Assembly: GCA_964390335.1 (NCBI GenBank)
Contig: CAYMHU010000010.1
Coordinates: forward strand, 1 to 64,000
Source of the DNA: Granulosicoccus sp964390335
GTDB lineage: Bacteria; Pseudomonadota; Gammaproteobacteria; Granulosicoccales; Granulosicoccaceae
Reading direction: 5' to 3'
Length of the DNA: 64,000 nucleotides
In this document: positions 36,254 to 45,012 of the stretch, one piece after another
Layout of the letters: each line of letters starts with the position of its first letter
Position numbering within the stretch: the stretch's first letter is position 1
The notes under the pieces: model-generated
Told to the model about the DNA's origin: nothing
The model's input: the letters and a program-made list of their open reading frames with translations, nothing else
The model's database searches: none
Position numbers and translations under genes: made by a program

Positions 36254-36277
36254 ACGCCTGCAATGCATTGCAGGCGT
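36254..36277. terminator. Perfect 24-bp palindrome after the GST-like gene
   Basis: Arms ACGCCTGCAATG and CATTGCAGGCGT are exactly complementary. As RNA this forms a 10-bp stem with a TGCA loop, followed on the plus strand by ACCTTTTG. It lies 37 bases after the GST-like stop and 143 bases before deaD. A terminator is the simplest reading, though the short T tract is weak and a protein-binding site is possible. Confidence 0.55.
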
Positions 36278-36419
36278 ACCTTTTGTTCATTTCTGAGATG
36301 CGTTCACGAGTGTTGGTGGTGGTCAAAATCGCACCAATCAGGTAACGTGCCACCCTTATTACTTTATTGCTTTGCTCCAAAGCAGTGACGAAGAGCGACG
36401 CTCGCTCAGCGCAATCCGC

Positions 36420-38261
36420 ATGAACACGACTCCAGCAATGACATTCAGTGATTTCGATTTATCCAAACCGCTCCTTCGGGCTTTGGACGAAGTTGGCTAT
36501 GAAACACCATCCCCAATCCAAGCTCAGACCATCCCGTTATTGAGCGCTAACACCGACGTTGTCGGCCAAGCTCAGACAGGCACTGGAAAAACAGCCGCAT
36601 TTGCCCTGCCGCTGTTGTCTAATCTGGATTTGAAAGCCAAACCAATACAAGTACTGGTGCTGACCCCAACTCGCGAATTAGCCATACAAGTTGCCGAGGC
36701 ATTTCAAAAGTACGCCAAACACATGAAGGGATTCCATGTATTGCCCGTGTATGGCGGTCAGGACTACCGGGGCCAAATTCGCGCATTAGAGCGTGGCGTG
36801 CATGTGGTAGTTGGAACACCCGGCAGAATTATGGATCACATGCGACGCGGTACATTGAAACTGGATGCACTAAATACACTGGTTCTAGATGAAGCCGATG
36901 AAATGTTACGCATGGGGTTTATCGAAGATGTTGAATGGATACTGGATAAAACCCCCACACAACGACAAATTGCATTGTTCTCAGCAACCATGCCACCACA
37001 AATCAGGCGTATCGCAACTAAGTACCTGAAAGATCCAGAACACGTCACCGTTAAAAGTAAAACAAGCACCGCCAGTACAATCCGACAGCGTTACTGGTCA
37101 GTAAAAGGGACGCATAAGTTGGATGCACTGACTCGCATACTCGAAGCCGAACCCTTCGATGCGATGTTGGTGTTTGTTAGAACCAAAACCTCCACAATCG
37201 ATCTTGCCGAAAAACTCGAGGCGCGTGGCTATTCCACAGCGGCGCTCAACGGCGATATTCCGCAAAATCAGCGCGAACGCACCGTAGAAAATTTAAAGAA
37301 AGGCAAGATTGATATTGTTGTGGCTACCGATGTTGCGGCGCGTGGACTTGACGTGGCGCGAATTAGCCACGTGATAAATTACGATATCCCAACCGATATC
37401 GAAGCTTATGTTCACCGAATTGGCAGGACCGGCCGTGCCGGACGTGACGGTGAAGCGATTCTGTTTGTTGCGCCACGCGAACGCCGGTTGCAGTTTGCTA
37501 TTGAAAAATCAATTGGTAAAGTCATCGAACCAATGGATTTACCCAGCAACGAACTAATTAACGATCGACGTATCAGTAAATTCAAGCAACGCATCAGCGA
37601 TACGTTAGCCGATAATGATTTATCGTTCTTCGAAGAATTAATCGATAGTTATGTGCAGGAAAATGATGTTCCACATAACAAGGTCGCGGCCGCTCTAGCG
37701 CAATTGATGCAAGGCGATACACCGTTTCTATTTGTGAAAACGTCACATCGTCGATCAGACTCTCGCCACGGTTCGCAACGCACCGATGCCGATGACTACC
37801 GAGATGGCCACAAACCTGCTGTCCGGCCCAGAACAAACGCCATGCGCCCGCCTGAGAAAGGCATGGAGCGCTATCGACTGGAAGTGGGCCATATCAATGA
37901 AGTCAAGCCTGGAAATATTGTAGGCGCAATTGCCAATGAAGCCGGAATCGATAGCCAGTATATTGGGCAAATACAGATAGAGGCTGACCATAGCTTGGTT
38001 GATCTGCCTGAAGGCATGCCAAAAGACATCTTTAACGACTTGAAGAAGGTCCGTGTTTGCGGATTTCCGATGAAAATTTCCAAAGTCGGAAAAGGTAAGC
38101 AGGCTGGCTTTGAGTCATTGCAAGATGCTGGTAATACTGAACGCAAGAAACCAAAAAGAACAACAAAAAAGAAAAATAATAAGCCCAAAACCAAAACCAA
38201 AACCAAGAAAAACAAGGACAAAGGCAAGAAACGGAAACCTGATGCCAAAAGCATTGTATGA
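36420..38261 (+). CDS. deaD: ATP-dependent DEAD-box RNA helicase (DeaD/CsdA-like)
   Basis: 613 residues. Unwinds RNA in ribosome assembly and cold adaptation. The motifs run in order: Q-motif (FSDFDLSKPLLRAL), AQTGTGKT (51-58), PTRELAIQV, GTPGR, DEADEM, SATMP, ATDVAARGLDV and HRIGRTGRAGR. A DbpA-like RNA-binding domain (GNIVGAIANEAGIDSQYIGQ) sits near residues 495-565 and the end is a Lys-rich tail typical of CsdA. The start at 36420 is the first Met close to the Q-motif; the longer frame has no coding-like sequence. Confidence 0.95.
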   Translation: MNTTPAMTFSDFDLSKPLLRALDEVGYETPSPIQAQTIPLLSANTDVVGQAQTGTGKTAAFALPLLSNLDLKAKPIQVLVLTPTRELAIQVAEAFQKYAKHMKGFHVLPVYGGQDYRGQIRALERGVHVVVGTPGRIMDHMRRGTLKLDALNTLVLDEADEMLRMGFIEDVEWILDKTPTQRQIALFSATMPPQIRRIATKYLKDPEHVTVKSKTSTASTIRQRYWSVKGTHKLDALTRILEAEPFDAMLVFVRTKTSTIDLAEKLEARGYSTAALNGDIPQNQRERTVENLKKGKIDIVVATDVAARGLDVARISHVINYDIPTDIEAYVHRIGRTGRAGRDGEAILFVAPRERRLQFAIEKSIGKVIEPMDLPSNELINDRRISKFKQRISDTLADNDLSFFEELIDSYVQENDVPHNKVAAALAQLMQGDTPFLFVKTSHRRSDSRHGSQRTDADDYRDGHKPAVRPRTNAMRPPEKGMERYRLEVGHINEVKPGNIVGAIANEAGIDSQYIGQIQIEADHSLVDLPEGMPKDIFNDLKKVRVCGFPMKISKVGKGKQAGFESLQDAGNTERKKPKRTTKKKNNKPKTKTKTKKNKDKGKKRKPDAKSIV

Positions 38262-38298
38262 TCGACTGGTTCATGCAAAGTCATAACGGAGGTTCGGC

Positions 38299-38325
38299 AT
38301 GCAAGACAAACAAGCAGCCGGTTAA
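38299..38325 (+). other. Eight-codon leader ORF upstream of DMT permease
   Basis: An excellent ribosome site (GGAGG at 38288-38292) precedes ATG at 38299, but the frame ends after MQDKQAAG at 38325, 12 bases before the GTG taken as the start of the permease. The permease GTG itself has no clear ribosome site, so ribosomes may reach it by reinitiation after this leader. Confidence 0.45.
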
Positions 38326-38337
38326 ACAAAACGCATC

Positions 38338-39213
38338 GTGGCAACACCCTTCCAACTGCGCCTCGCGGCAATCGCATTCATATTTATTTGGTCAACCGGG
38401 TTCATTGTAGCGCGCGGCATCGTTGGTCAAATTGATCCATCCTTGTTCTTAGCAATACGGTTCGCATTGTGTGTACTGCTGTTTACTGCAATATGCTTTG
38501 TATTAAAAATACAGTGGCCGAATAAGAGCGAAACTTTAAAGCTCATTGGCATAGGTGCGCTCTTGCAAGGCGTGTATCTTGGATTCGTGTACTGGGCAGT
38601 CAGCAACGGATTACAAGCAAGCGTTATGGCGTTAATGGGTTCAATGCAACCTCCACTCACCGCTGTATTGGCTGCTATGTTCCTGAACGAGCGGTCGTCC
38701 ATTACGAACATCATTGGCCTTATGGCTGGCGTTACTGGTGTGGCAATAGCCATGTGGCCCAGCAGCACACCAGCTCCGGTTGCACCCATCGTCATGGCGG
38801 CTGGAGTGATCAGTATTTTGGGGATTACAGCGGGTACGCTACTGCAAAAGTCCGCCGTTCTAAAGGTCCATATTATGGCATCAAGTGCGGTACAGAATTT
38901 TGGTGCTATGCTGGTCTGCTTAACTATGGTGCTTGCGTTGCGCGAAACGCATTTCGATGTGAATGCAAATACGTTATCGTGGCTGGCTTATTCGGTACTG
39001 GTGTTATCGTTTATTGGCACTACGTTGTTTATTTGGCAAGTTCGCCAAGGCAATACAACGCATGCAACCAGCTTACTGTTTTTGGTTCCGCCACTAACGG
39101 CTATTATTGCTTATCTCTTGTTTGGTGACGAACTCACCGCGGCGCAGTTGCTTGGCTTTGGCATTGCGCTGGCCGGTGTATGGCTGGCCCGTCGACCTAC
39201 GCGGCCAGCCTAA
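38338..39213 (+). CDS. EamA/DMT-superfamily transporter
   Basis: 291 residues with ten predicted membrane helices in two EamA repeats. The first repeat begins FIFIWSTGFIVARGIVGQID; the second carries TTLFIWQVRQGNTTHATSLLFLVPPLTAI and ends LLGFGIALAGVWLARR. The family exports amino acids or small metabolites. The GTG at 38338 is the only start keeping the first helix whole. Confidence 0.92.
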   Translation: MATPFQLRLAAIAFIFIWSTGFIVARGIVGQIDPSLFLAIRFALCVLLFTAICFVLKIQWPNKSETLKLIGIGALLQGVYLGFVYWAVSNGLQASVMALMGSMQPPLTAVLAAMFLNERSSITNIIGLMAGVTGVAIAMWPSSTPAPVAPIVMAAGVISILGITAGTLLQKSAVLKVHIMASSAVQNFGAMLVCLTMVLALRETHFDVNANTLSWLAYSVLVLSFIGTTLFIWQVRQGNTTHATSLLFLVPPLTAIIAYLLFGDELTAAQLLGFGIALAGVWLARRPTRPA

Positions 39214-39225
39214 TCAGATAATGAC

Positions 39226-40383
39226 TTAAGCCGCAGTTTCAACCCGCGAACTTAAACCCATTTCATCTAGCTTCATTGGCATTTCGTGCAAAGTGGCTGG
39301 ATAAACGTCGTCCCCGCTTTTCAGTTGCATTGGTGTGTCATTCTGCAGTAAATCAGCGATAACACCGCTATCAAAATACGCAAAGGCCAGCCAGGCATTG
39401 TAACGAGCGGATAAGGTTTGCGAGGTAATATCGGCAACCGATTTCCCGTTTACTATAAGTTCGCAATCACTCGCAATAAAGGGCACCTCTCTCGCAACAA
39501 CACCCATTAAGCGTGATGGCACACCAGCATCACGCTGTGCTCGCAGTGCTTCCATGCTCATGCTGGGTAAATCTAAATCTAACTGACAATAGCGATCAAG
39601 CCCGCATTGTAATGGTGTATGCGAGTAATCCATGTCACTGCCAAACGATAGTAGGCCGCTTTCCATTCGTTCGATGTTGTTCGGGCAACCATGCCCAACA
39701 TTCAGATCTTCGCCTTGTGCAAAAAACTCATCCCACAGTTGTTGACCGATGGCAGCGTCATCTATGTAAATTTCAAACCCGCCTTGCCCCGACCAACCAG
39801 AACGCGCCACAATAAATTCATGCCCCTGCCAGGCCAGACGCTTGTAGCGAAAAAACCGAATGGAATTAACATCATCACCGAACAAACGAGCCATTAACGT
39901 CTCAGCTTTTGGACCTTGCACTGCAATGGGCCAAACGCGGGGCTGACTAACCTCCACATTCAAGCCGGCACCGAACGCAATACCTTTGGCCCACAGGTAG
40001 ATATCAGAATCAGAAATACTCAACCACCATGTGTCGGCGTCTATTTTGATGGCAATGGGATCGTTCATTATATGCCCGCGCTGATCGCACAATGGTACAT
40101 AGAAGCACTGATCATCTTGTGCCTTAGACAGATCTCTAGGCGTCATGAGTTGCACCAGCTTCGCAGCGTCCGGGCCTTGTAGTTGAACCTGCCGTTCGCA
40201 AGATACATCCCAGACCTGCACGTGTTCCACCAGGTGCCAGTAGTCCTCTTCGAGTGAGCGAAACCAACTGGGCAGCAGCGTATGGTTATAGACGGTTAAC
40301 GATTTCGCACCACCAGCAAGGATGCGGCTGGTAAACGGCGTCTCGCGTAAACGACGTGAAAATGTAAGCAGTGGGGAGGACAT
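39226..40383 (-). CDS. DmdA-like dimethylsulfoniopropionate demethylase / GcvT-family protein
   Basis: 385 residues from the Met at 40383; an in-frame ATG at 40437 would add 18 residues that do not resemble the family. The fold is the tetrahydrofolate-dependent aminomethyltransferase type. Long stretches recall DmdA rather than GcvT: TVYNHTLLPSWFRSLEEDYW, HVQVWDVSCERQVQLQGPDA, SPRD-like TPRDLSKAQDDQCFYVPLCD, ARSGWSGQGGFEIYI and NIERMESGLLSFGSDMD. DmdA moves a methyl group from DMSP to tetrahydrofolate. The full DMSP pathway (DmdB/C/D) is not adjacent. A related methyltransferase on another substrate cannot be excluded. Confidence 0.82.
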   Translation of the reverse strand: MSSPLLTFSRRLRETPFTSRILAGGAKSLTVYNHTLLPSWFRSLEEDYWHLVEHVQVWDVSCERQVQLQGPDAAKLVQLMTPRDLSKAQDDQCFYVPLCDQRGHIMNDPIAIKIDADTWWLSISDSDIYLWAKGIAFGAGLNVEVSQPRVWPIAVQGPKAETLMARLFGDDVNSIRFFRYKRLAWQGHEFIVARSGWSGQGGFEIYIDDAAIGQQLWDEFFAQGEDLNVGHGCPNNIERMESGLLSFGSDMDYSHTPLQCGLDRYCQLDLDLPSMSMEALRAQRDAGVPSRLMGVVAREVPFIASDCELIVNGKSVADITSQTLSARYNAWLAFAYFDSGVIADLLQNDTPMQLKSGDDVYPATLHEMPMKLDEMGLSSRVETAA

Positions 40384-40508
40384 TGTTTCGTACTCAACCG
40401 GAATAAAGTTGCGGGATTCTGGCCCTTGTTTCGCCATTAATCAATCTGTGGATCTCCCGTGTAATCTGCATCTGGCGGACTTTGAACAGTATTGATCGCA
40501 GCTGAGAA

Positions 40509-40523
40509 TTAATTGTCAATTAA
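40509..40523. promoter_or_regulatory. Palindrome upstream of the tup operon
   Basis: TTAATTG, one T, CAATTAA: perfect 7-bp arms, 78 bases before the tupB start and within the space shared with the divergent DmdA-like gene. It is a candidate operator for the HTH regulator encoded at the end of the operon; AT-rich chance symmetry is possible. Confidence 0.35.
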
Positions 40524-40600
40524 CCACTTGGCTTGCAATACGCTCGAATATCCGGCACCCTCTATGTTTTATTTCCATGATCAGCAATATTTCGTAAATT

Positions 40601-41302
40601 ATGCAGGATTCAGCGTTATTTCTGGCTATAGATTTGATTTTCAACGCAAATTCCGAGCTGATGGAGATTATCGGGCTGTCACTTTGGGTCAGCCTGAGCG
40701 CAGTTACCATATCGTGTTTGCTCGGGCTGTTTCTCGGGGCACTGTTAGCAACCACCCGGTTTCGAGGACGCTCACTGCTGCTAATTGCCGTGAATTCCAT
40801 GATGAGCATGCCGCCAGTGGTCGTTGGCCTTATGGTCTATTTAATGTTGTCGCGCTCCGGCCCATTTGGATGGCTTGGCCTGCTGTACACACCCACGGCT
40901 ATGATCGTTGCACAAACCATATTAATCACGCCGTTAGTCGCCGCATTATCGCGTCAATTGCTTGAAGATTTGTTTAACGAATACAAAGATCAATTTGCTT
41001 CGTTTCAACTAACGCGATCTCAACAAATAAAGACCTTGCTATGGGATGCACGCTACTCGCTGCTCACGGTAGCACTCGCAGGCTTCGGCCGATCACTGTC
41101 TGAAGTGGGTGCAGTGATTATAGTCGGTGGCAATATCGAACATCTGACGAGGGTCATGACAACCGCTATTGCACTGGAAACATCAAAAGGCGATTTACCG
41201 TTGGCGCTTGCTTTGGGCATCATTTTATTAATGCTGGCTCTTTTTATTAACGCCCTGCTATCAACCCTAAATTACACAGCTAAACGTTTTGCGTATGCAT
41301 AG
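40601..41302 (+). CDS. tupB: Tungstate ABC transporter permease TupB
   Basis: 233 residues with five to six membrane helices. ABC inner-membrane signature region: LWDARYSLLTVALAGFGRSLSEVGAVIIVGGN, where the EAA-type loop contacts the ATPase. Early segments VNSMMSMPPVVVGLMVYLML are characteristic of TupB/ModB-like permeases. Its end overlaps the ATPase start by 14 bases. The binding protein downstream makes tungstate the likely substrate. Confidence 0.92.
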   Translation: MQDSALFLAIDLIFNANSELMEIIGLSLWVSLSAVTISCLLGLFLGALLATTRFRGRSLLLIAVNSMMSMPPVVVGLMVYLMLSRSGPFGWLGLLYTPTAMIVAQTILITPLVAALSRQLLEDLFNEYKDQFASFQLTRSQQIKTLLWDARYSLLTVALAGFGRSLSEVGAVIIVGGNIEHLTRVMTTAIALETSKGDLPLALALGIILLMLALFINALLSTLNYTAKRFAYA

Positions 41303-42056
41303 CACCCCGCCAGCAAACGAATTGGTTTTAGACAAAGTCTGCTTTGCATCTGACCATAAGATTATTATCGATAACGCAACACTATCGATAAATCAAAACG
41401 GGATAACCGTTCTGCTAGGTTACAACGGTGCGGGAAAAAGCGTTTTGCTGAAGTTGATGCACGGAATCTTGAAGCCAGATTCGGGGCACATAGCGTGGAA
41501 TAAACAAACGCTGAGTGACACAGACAGAACTCGTCACGCCATGGTGTTTCAAAAACCAACCCTATTACGTCGTTCAGTTGCTGCAAATATAGATTATGTA
41601 CTGAAAATCAGACATCGATTCAGTAAGGAAACACGCAAAGCGTTATTGTCCAAGGTTGGATTGAGCGCGTTTGAAAAACAACCAGCACGTTTATTATCCG
41701 GCGGCGAACAGCAGCGCCTGGCATTGGCTCAGGCATTAGCCTGCAACCCCACCGTACTATTCCTGGACGAAGCCACAGCGAGTTTAGACCCGGCATCCAC
41801 CGTCATTATTGAACAAATAGTGCAACAACAAGCGCAGGCAGGAACACAAATAATCATGATTACTCACGATATCGCGCAAGCAAAACGCTTGGCACAACAT
41901 ATTGTATTTGTAAACCAAGGACAAGTGGTGGAACACTCAACCGCTGATGATTTTTTCACTCAACCACGAAGCATCGTGGCCCAAGCCTACATAGCAGGAA
42001 AAATAAACGTAAATCCATCTTCAAACGAACAGCAAACCCGGAATCACTATGTTTAA
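41289..42056 (+). CDS. tupC: Tungstate ABC transporter ATP-binding protein TupC
   Basis: 255 residues. Walker A GYNGAGKSVLLK, Q-loop MVFQKPTLLRRSV, ABC signature LLSGGEQQRLALAQAL, Walker B TVLFLDEATASLDP and the switch His in MITHDIAQAKRL are all present. The gene overlaps tupB upstream and tupA downstream (8 bases), forming one translational unit. Confidence 0.93.
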   Translation: MRMHSTPPANELVLDKVCFASDHKIIIDNATLSINQNGITVLLGYNGAGKSVLLKLMHGILKPDSGHIAWNKQTLSDTDRTRHAMVFQKPTLLRRSVAANIDYVLKIRHRFSKETRKALLSKVGLSAFEKQPARLLSGGEQQRLALAQALACNPTVLFLDEATASLDPASTVIIEQIVQQQAQAGTQIIMITHDIAQAKRLAQHIVFVNQGQVVEHSTADDFFTQPRSIVAQAYIAGKINVNPSSNEQQTRNHYV

Positions 42057-42891
42057 GTTTCATCACTTAATAACCACAATAATATTGAGCATTACGGGTA
42101 TCGCAGCTGCACCGCTTGTGCATGCGAACTCTAATTCTCTGCTTCTGCAATCCACTACTTCTACAGCGAACTCAGGTTTCTATGATTACTTACTACCAAT
42201 GTTTGAAGATCACAGTGGTATTAAAGTCAATGTGGTCGCAGTGGGTACCGGCCAGGCTATTCGGAACGCACGAAACTGCGATGCAGACGTTTTGCTGGTA
42301 CATGCAAAATCCGCGGAAGAAGAATTTGTTAACGATGGCTATGGGGTGCAGCGATTCGATTTAATGTACAACGATTTCGTCATTGTTGGCTCTACATCAG
42401 ATCCTGCCAGTATTAAGCACAGTAGTGATGTTATTGAAGCCTTGCAAGCTATCGCTTCCAGCGGCTCATTGTTCGGATCCAGGGGCGATAACTCCGGCAC
42501 ACATAAAAAAGAGTTGGCCTTGTGGGCTGCTGCAGGTATTGATATCACAGATGGCAATATTGATTGGTACCGCTCAACTGGCTCAGGCATGGGAGCAACA
42601 TTAAATACAAGTGTAGGGTTATCGGCTTACACATTGACCGACCGAGCCAGCTGGATTAGTTTTAAGAATAAGTCAGACTTCGGTATCGTAGTGGAAGGTG
42701 ATGCCGCCCTATTCAACCAATACGGTGTCATTCTGGTCAACCCTGAGAAGTGTCCAGCTGTCAATGCAGTTGGTGGCCAGACATTCATTGATTGGCTGTT
42801 ATCAGCAGAGACACAACAGGCAATAGCGAACTACACCATGCATGATCAGCAACTATTTTTCCCGAATGCAAAAACCTCTTCGGGCAACTAG
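42049..42891 (+). CDS. tupA: Tungstate-binding periplasmic protein TupA
   Basis: 280 residues. The signal peptide ends at VHANS. The oxyanion-binding motif LLLQSTTSTANSGFYDYLLP at the mature N-terminus, VNVVAVGTGQAIRNARNCDA and DVLLVHAKSAEEEFV, then YNDFVIVGSTSDPA are diagnostic of TupA rather than ModA. Tungstate uptake supports tungsten or molybdenum cofactor enzymes; no such enzyme is in the window. The gene order tupB-tupC-tupA is unusual compared with the common tupA-B-C. Confidence 0.93.
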   Translation: MFKFHHLITTIILSITGIAAAPLVHANSNSLLLQSTTSTANSGFYDYLLPMFEDHSGIKVNVVAVGTGQAIRNARNCDADVLLVHAKSAEEEFVNDGYGVQRFDLMYNDFVIVGSTSDPASIKHSSDVIEALQAIASSGSLFGSRGDNSGTHKKELALWAAAGIDITDGNIDWYRSTGSGMGATLNTSVGLSAYTLTDRASWISFKNKSDFGIVVEGDAALFNQYGVILVNPEKCPAVNAVGGQTFIDWLLSAETQQAIANYTMHDQQLFFPNAKTSSGN

Positions 42892-42906
42892 CGGAAAAGA
42901 CAAACC

Positions 42907-43779
42907 ATGCAGGAATTTTTAACTACCAATGAAGTCGCTAGGCTTCTGCGAATCAAGGAAAGAAAAGTTTACGACCTGGCGTCCTCTGGTGTGTTGCCAT
43001 GCTCAAAAGCGATCGGTAAGCTACTATTCCCGCGTGATCAAATCGATGCATGGATTGCTCGTAACAGCGAAAACGTTGTACCAACAATATCCAAGCGCCC
43101 ATTGGTGTTTCTTGGTAGCCACGATCCAGTTTTAGAATGGGCGTTACGCGAATCGCAGTCTGGTTTAGCCATGTTATTTGACGGTAGCAATGATGGTTTA
43201 AATCGTTTTGCCAACCACGAGGGCATTGCCGCCGGGCTGCATATCCGCAACGAAACAGGCACCGATTGGAACATTGAAGCTGTTACCCATTCTTGTGCCA
43301 ATGCTCCTGTCGTACTAATTGAGTGGGCAAAGCGCCAACGCGGATTAATATTATCGCCAAAGGTGGCTAAAAAAATACAATGCCTTAAAGACATAGCAGG
43401 ATTACAGGTTGTGCCTCGTCAATCCGATGCTGGCTCACAACATTTACTGTTACAACTAATGCACGAGGCTCAGTTAAGCGAAGAATCGATTCAATTCATC
43501 GACCCGGCAAGAACTGAGACCGACGTGGCCGAAGCCATCAACAACCAACAAGCAGACGTCGGGTTTGGTTTGCAGTCGATCGCTGAAGCTTCAAACTTAC
43601 CTTTTTTACCGGTGATTGAAGAGCGCTTCGATATTCTTGTTGATCGCCGCAGCTACTTTGAAGATCCTATGCAGCGCCTGCTAAAGTTTTGCAACAGCAG
43701 TAAATTCATACATAGAACTAATGCAGTCAGCGGTTATGATTGCGAAAAGCTCGGCACCGTGCATTTTATTGGAGCTTAA
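42907..43779 (+). CDS. HTH regulator with fused binding-protein domain (tungstate/molybdate sensor type)
   Basis: 290 residues. Residues 1-55 form an excisionase/MerR-like HTH (FLTTNEVARLLRIKERKVYDL, then LPCSKAIGKLLFPRDQIDAWI). The rest is a PBP-like domain without signal peptide (RPLVFLGSHDPVLEWALRES, RQSDAGSQHLLLQLM, INNQQADVGFGLQSIAEASNL), homologous to oxyanion-binding proteins. Such fusions sense molybdate or tungstate inside the cell. It starts 15 bases after tupA, so it probably regulates the tup operon. Confidence 0.88.
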   Translation: MQEFLTTNEVARLLRIKERKVYDLASSGVLPCSKAIGKLLFPRDQIDAWIARNSENVVPTISKRPLVFLGSHDPVLEWALRESQSGLAMLFDGSNDGLNRFANHEGIAAGLHIRNETGTDWNIEAVTHSCANAPVVLIEWAKRQRGLILSPKVAKKIQCLKDIAGLQVVPRQSDAGSQHLLLQLMHEAQLSEESIQFIDPARTETDVAEAINNQQADVGFGLQSIAEASNLPFLPVIEERFDILVDRRSYFEDPMQRLLKFCNSSKFIHRTNAVSGYDCEKLGTVHFIGA

Positions 43780-43815
43780 GCCAATGATATTAGACAAGAA
43801 AAATATAAACCTAAC

Positions 43816-44316
43816 TTAGAATATGCCTAAAAACTTTTTGCGTTTCATCGACTCAGGAGACGGCAGCAACGCTTGCGCCTGAGCAACTTGTTTGGACCAG
43901 AACTGATCTTTCTCATCTAAACGACGGGCCTGGTCCCTTATCAGCTTACGTTGTTCTTCGATTTGTTGCGTCAGGCGCTGATTAGTTTGCTCTAGTAACG
44001 CCTTGTTCCATTCCAGCTCACGCTGCAACAACGCAACCGTTTCTGAACTTGAATCCGTATTGTTATCTGAATTGGCTGCAGAATTCGCTGCGGAGGGCAC
44101 CGTACTTAATGAGTCTTCCGATATGACCGATGACTTTTTAACTTGACGAATTTTCAACGATGCCAAGGGCTTCAATTCAGGATAAACGCGTATCAACTCG
44201 CTGAGATCTATCCCCTGCGCCGTCTTGCTGATAACACCTATTTTTATCTGCTCATGAATAACAGCAGGCTCAACGCCAGCTAATCTGGCTGAATCGGCCA
44301 CGTTTAAAATAGTCAT
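43816..44316 (-). CDS. HTH plus coiled-coil protein, function unknown
   Basis: 166 residues. The N-terminal ~55 residues (ILNVADSARLAGVEPAVIHE, then IKIGVISKTAQGIDLSELI) look like a MerR/excisionase-type HTH. After a Ser/Asn-rich spacer comes a long coiled coil (LLQRELEWNKALLEQTNQRL, TQQIEEQRKLIRDQARRLD) and a basic tail ending KRKKFLGIF. This layout resembles plasmid KfrA or phage accessory proteins, but nothing mobile is nearby. ATG at 44316 is preferred because GGGGGA lies 7 bases upstream; the alternative is a GTG at 44343 without a ribosome site. Confidence 0.7.
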   Translation of the reverse strand: MTILNVADSARLAGVEPAVIHEQIKIGVISKTAQGIDLSELIRVYPELKPLASLKIRQVKKSSVISEDSLSTVPSAANSAANSDNNTDSSSETVALLQRELEWNKALLEQTNQRLTQQIEEQRKLIRDQARRLDEKDQFWSKQVAQAQALLPSPESMKRKKFLGIF

Positions 44317-44461
44317 TTGCTCGTCCCCCAACGTTTGACTCACTATTCAAGTCATTAACAGAGGATAGTTCGATAATACAGAACGTCCACCAATCACTAT
44401 CGTCAAATAATAGTCTCTTGAGACGCTTGCAGATTATGTTAAATAATCACCCGATCATCGT

Positions 44462-44980
44462 TTAGTCAGAGTAACGATATCGCGAATTGTGTTGCATCAG
44501 CGCAGCGCCTTTTTCCCCAATCATCAACGTTGGCGCATTGGTATTAGCTGACGTAATGGTCGGCATAAGGGACGCATCAATGACTCGCAAACCATCTACA
44601 CCCCTAACGCGCAATTCAGGGTCGACCACTGATTGTTCATCGCTACCCATACGGCACGTACCCACAGGATGAAACACGGTTCCCCCACCGTTTCGGATGG
44701 CATTCAGTACCTGCTGATCAGTTTGAACATCTACACCGGGCACAAGCTCTGTGTGCCAAAGCGCCTTGAACGAGGGTTCTGTATTAAAAGCGTAAGAAAA
44801 ACGGGGGTCATAAATAGATCGAAAATATCCCACCGGCAGCTTTAGCCAGATATTACGATCCCAGCCGCCCGATTCAAGCACCAATACTTTTGCATCAGGA
44901 TCGGCTGATAATCGGTTTGCCACAACCGACCCGGCCGAGCCGGAGCCAATCACTATGTAGTCATATTCATTTGCAGCCAT
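44462..44980 (-). pseudogene. GMC oxidoreductase with large in-frame internal deletion
   Basis: 172 residues, against about 530 for the family. Residues 1-75 are the normal FAD-binding start (YIVIGSGSAGSVVANRLS, VLVLESGGWDRN, FSYAFNTEP). The sequence then jumps to the C-terminal end: ELVPGVDVQTDQQVLNAIRN, GGTVFHPVGTCRMGSDEQSV and NTNAPTLMIGEKGAALM. About 350-360 residues, including most of the substrate domain, are missing without any frameshift or stop. The enzyme should be inactive. It lies downstream of the sugar-acid operon in the same direction, so the original may have oxidised an alcohol or polyol in that pathway. A recent deletion or an assembly error would look the same. Confidence 0.85.
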
Positions 44981-45012
44981 AGGTGATCGCTTCTGGTTCT
45001 GTGAGAACAGAG

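Noticed and set aside
44413..44424. GTCTC-TT-GAGAC palindrome
   Set aside because: Only 5-bp arms; expected by chance in a window of this size.
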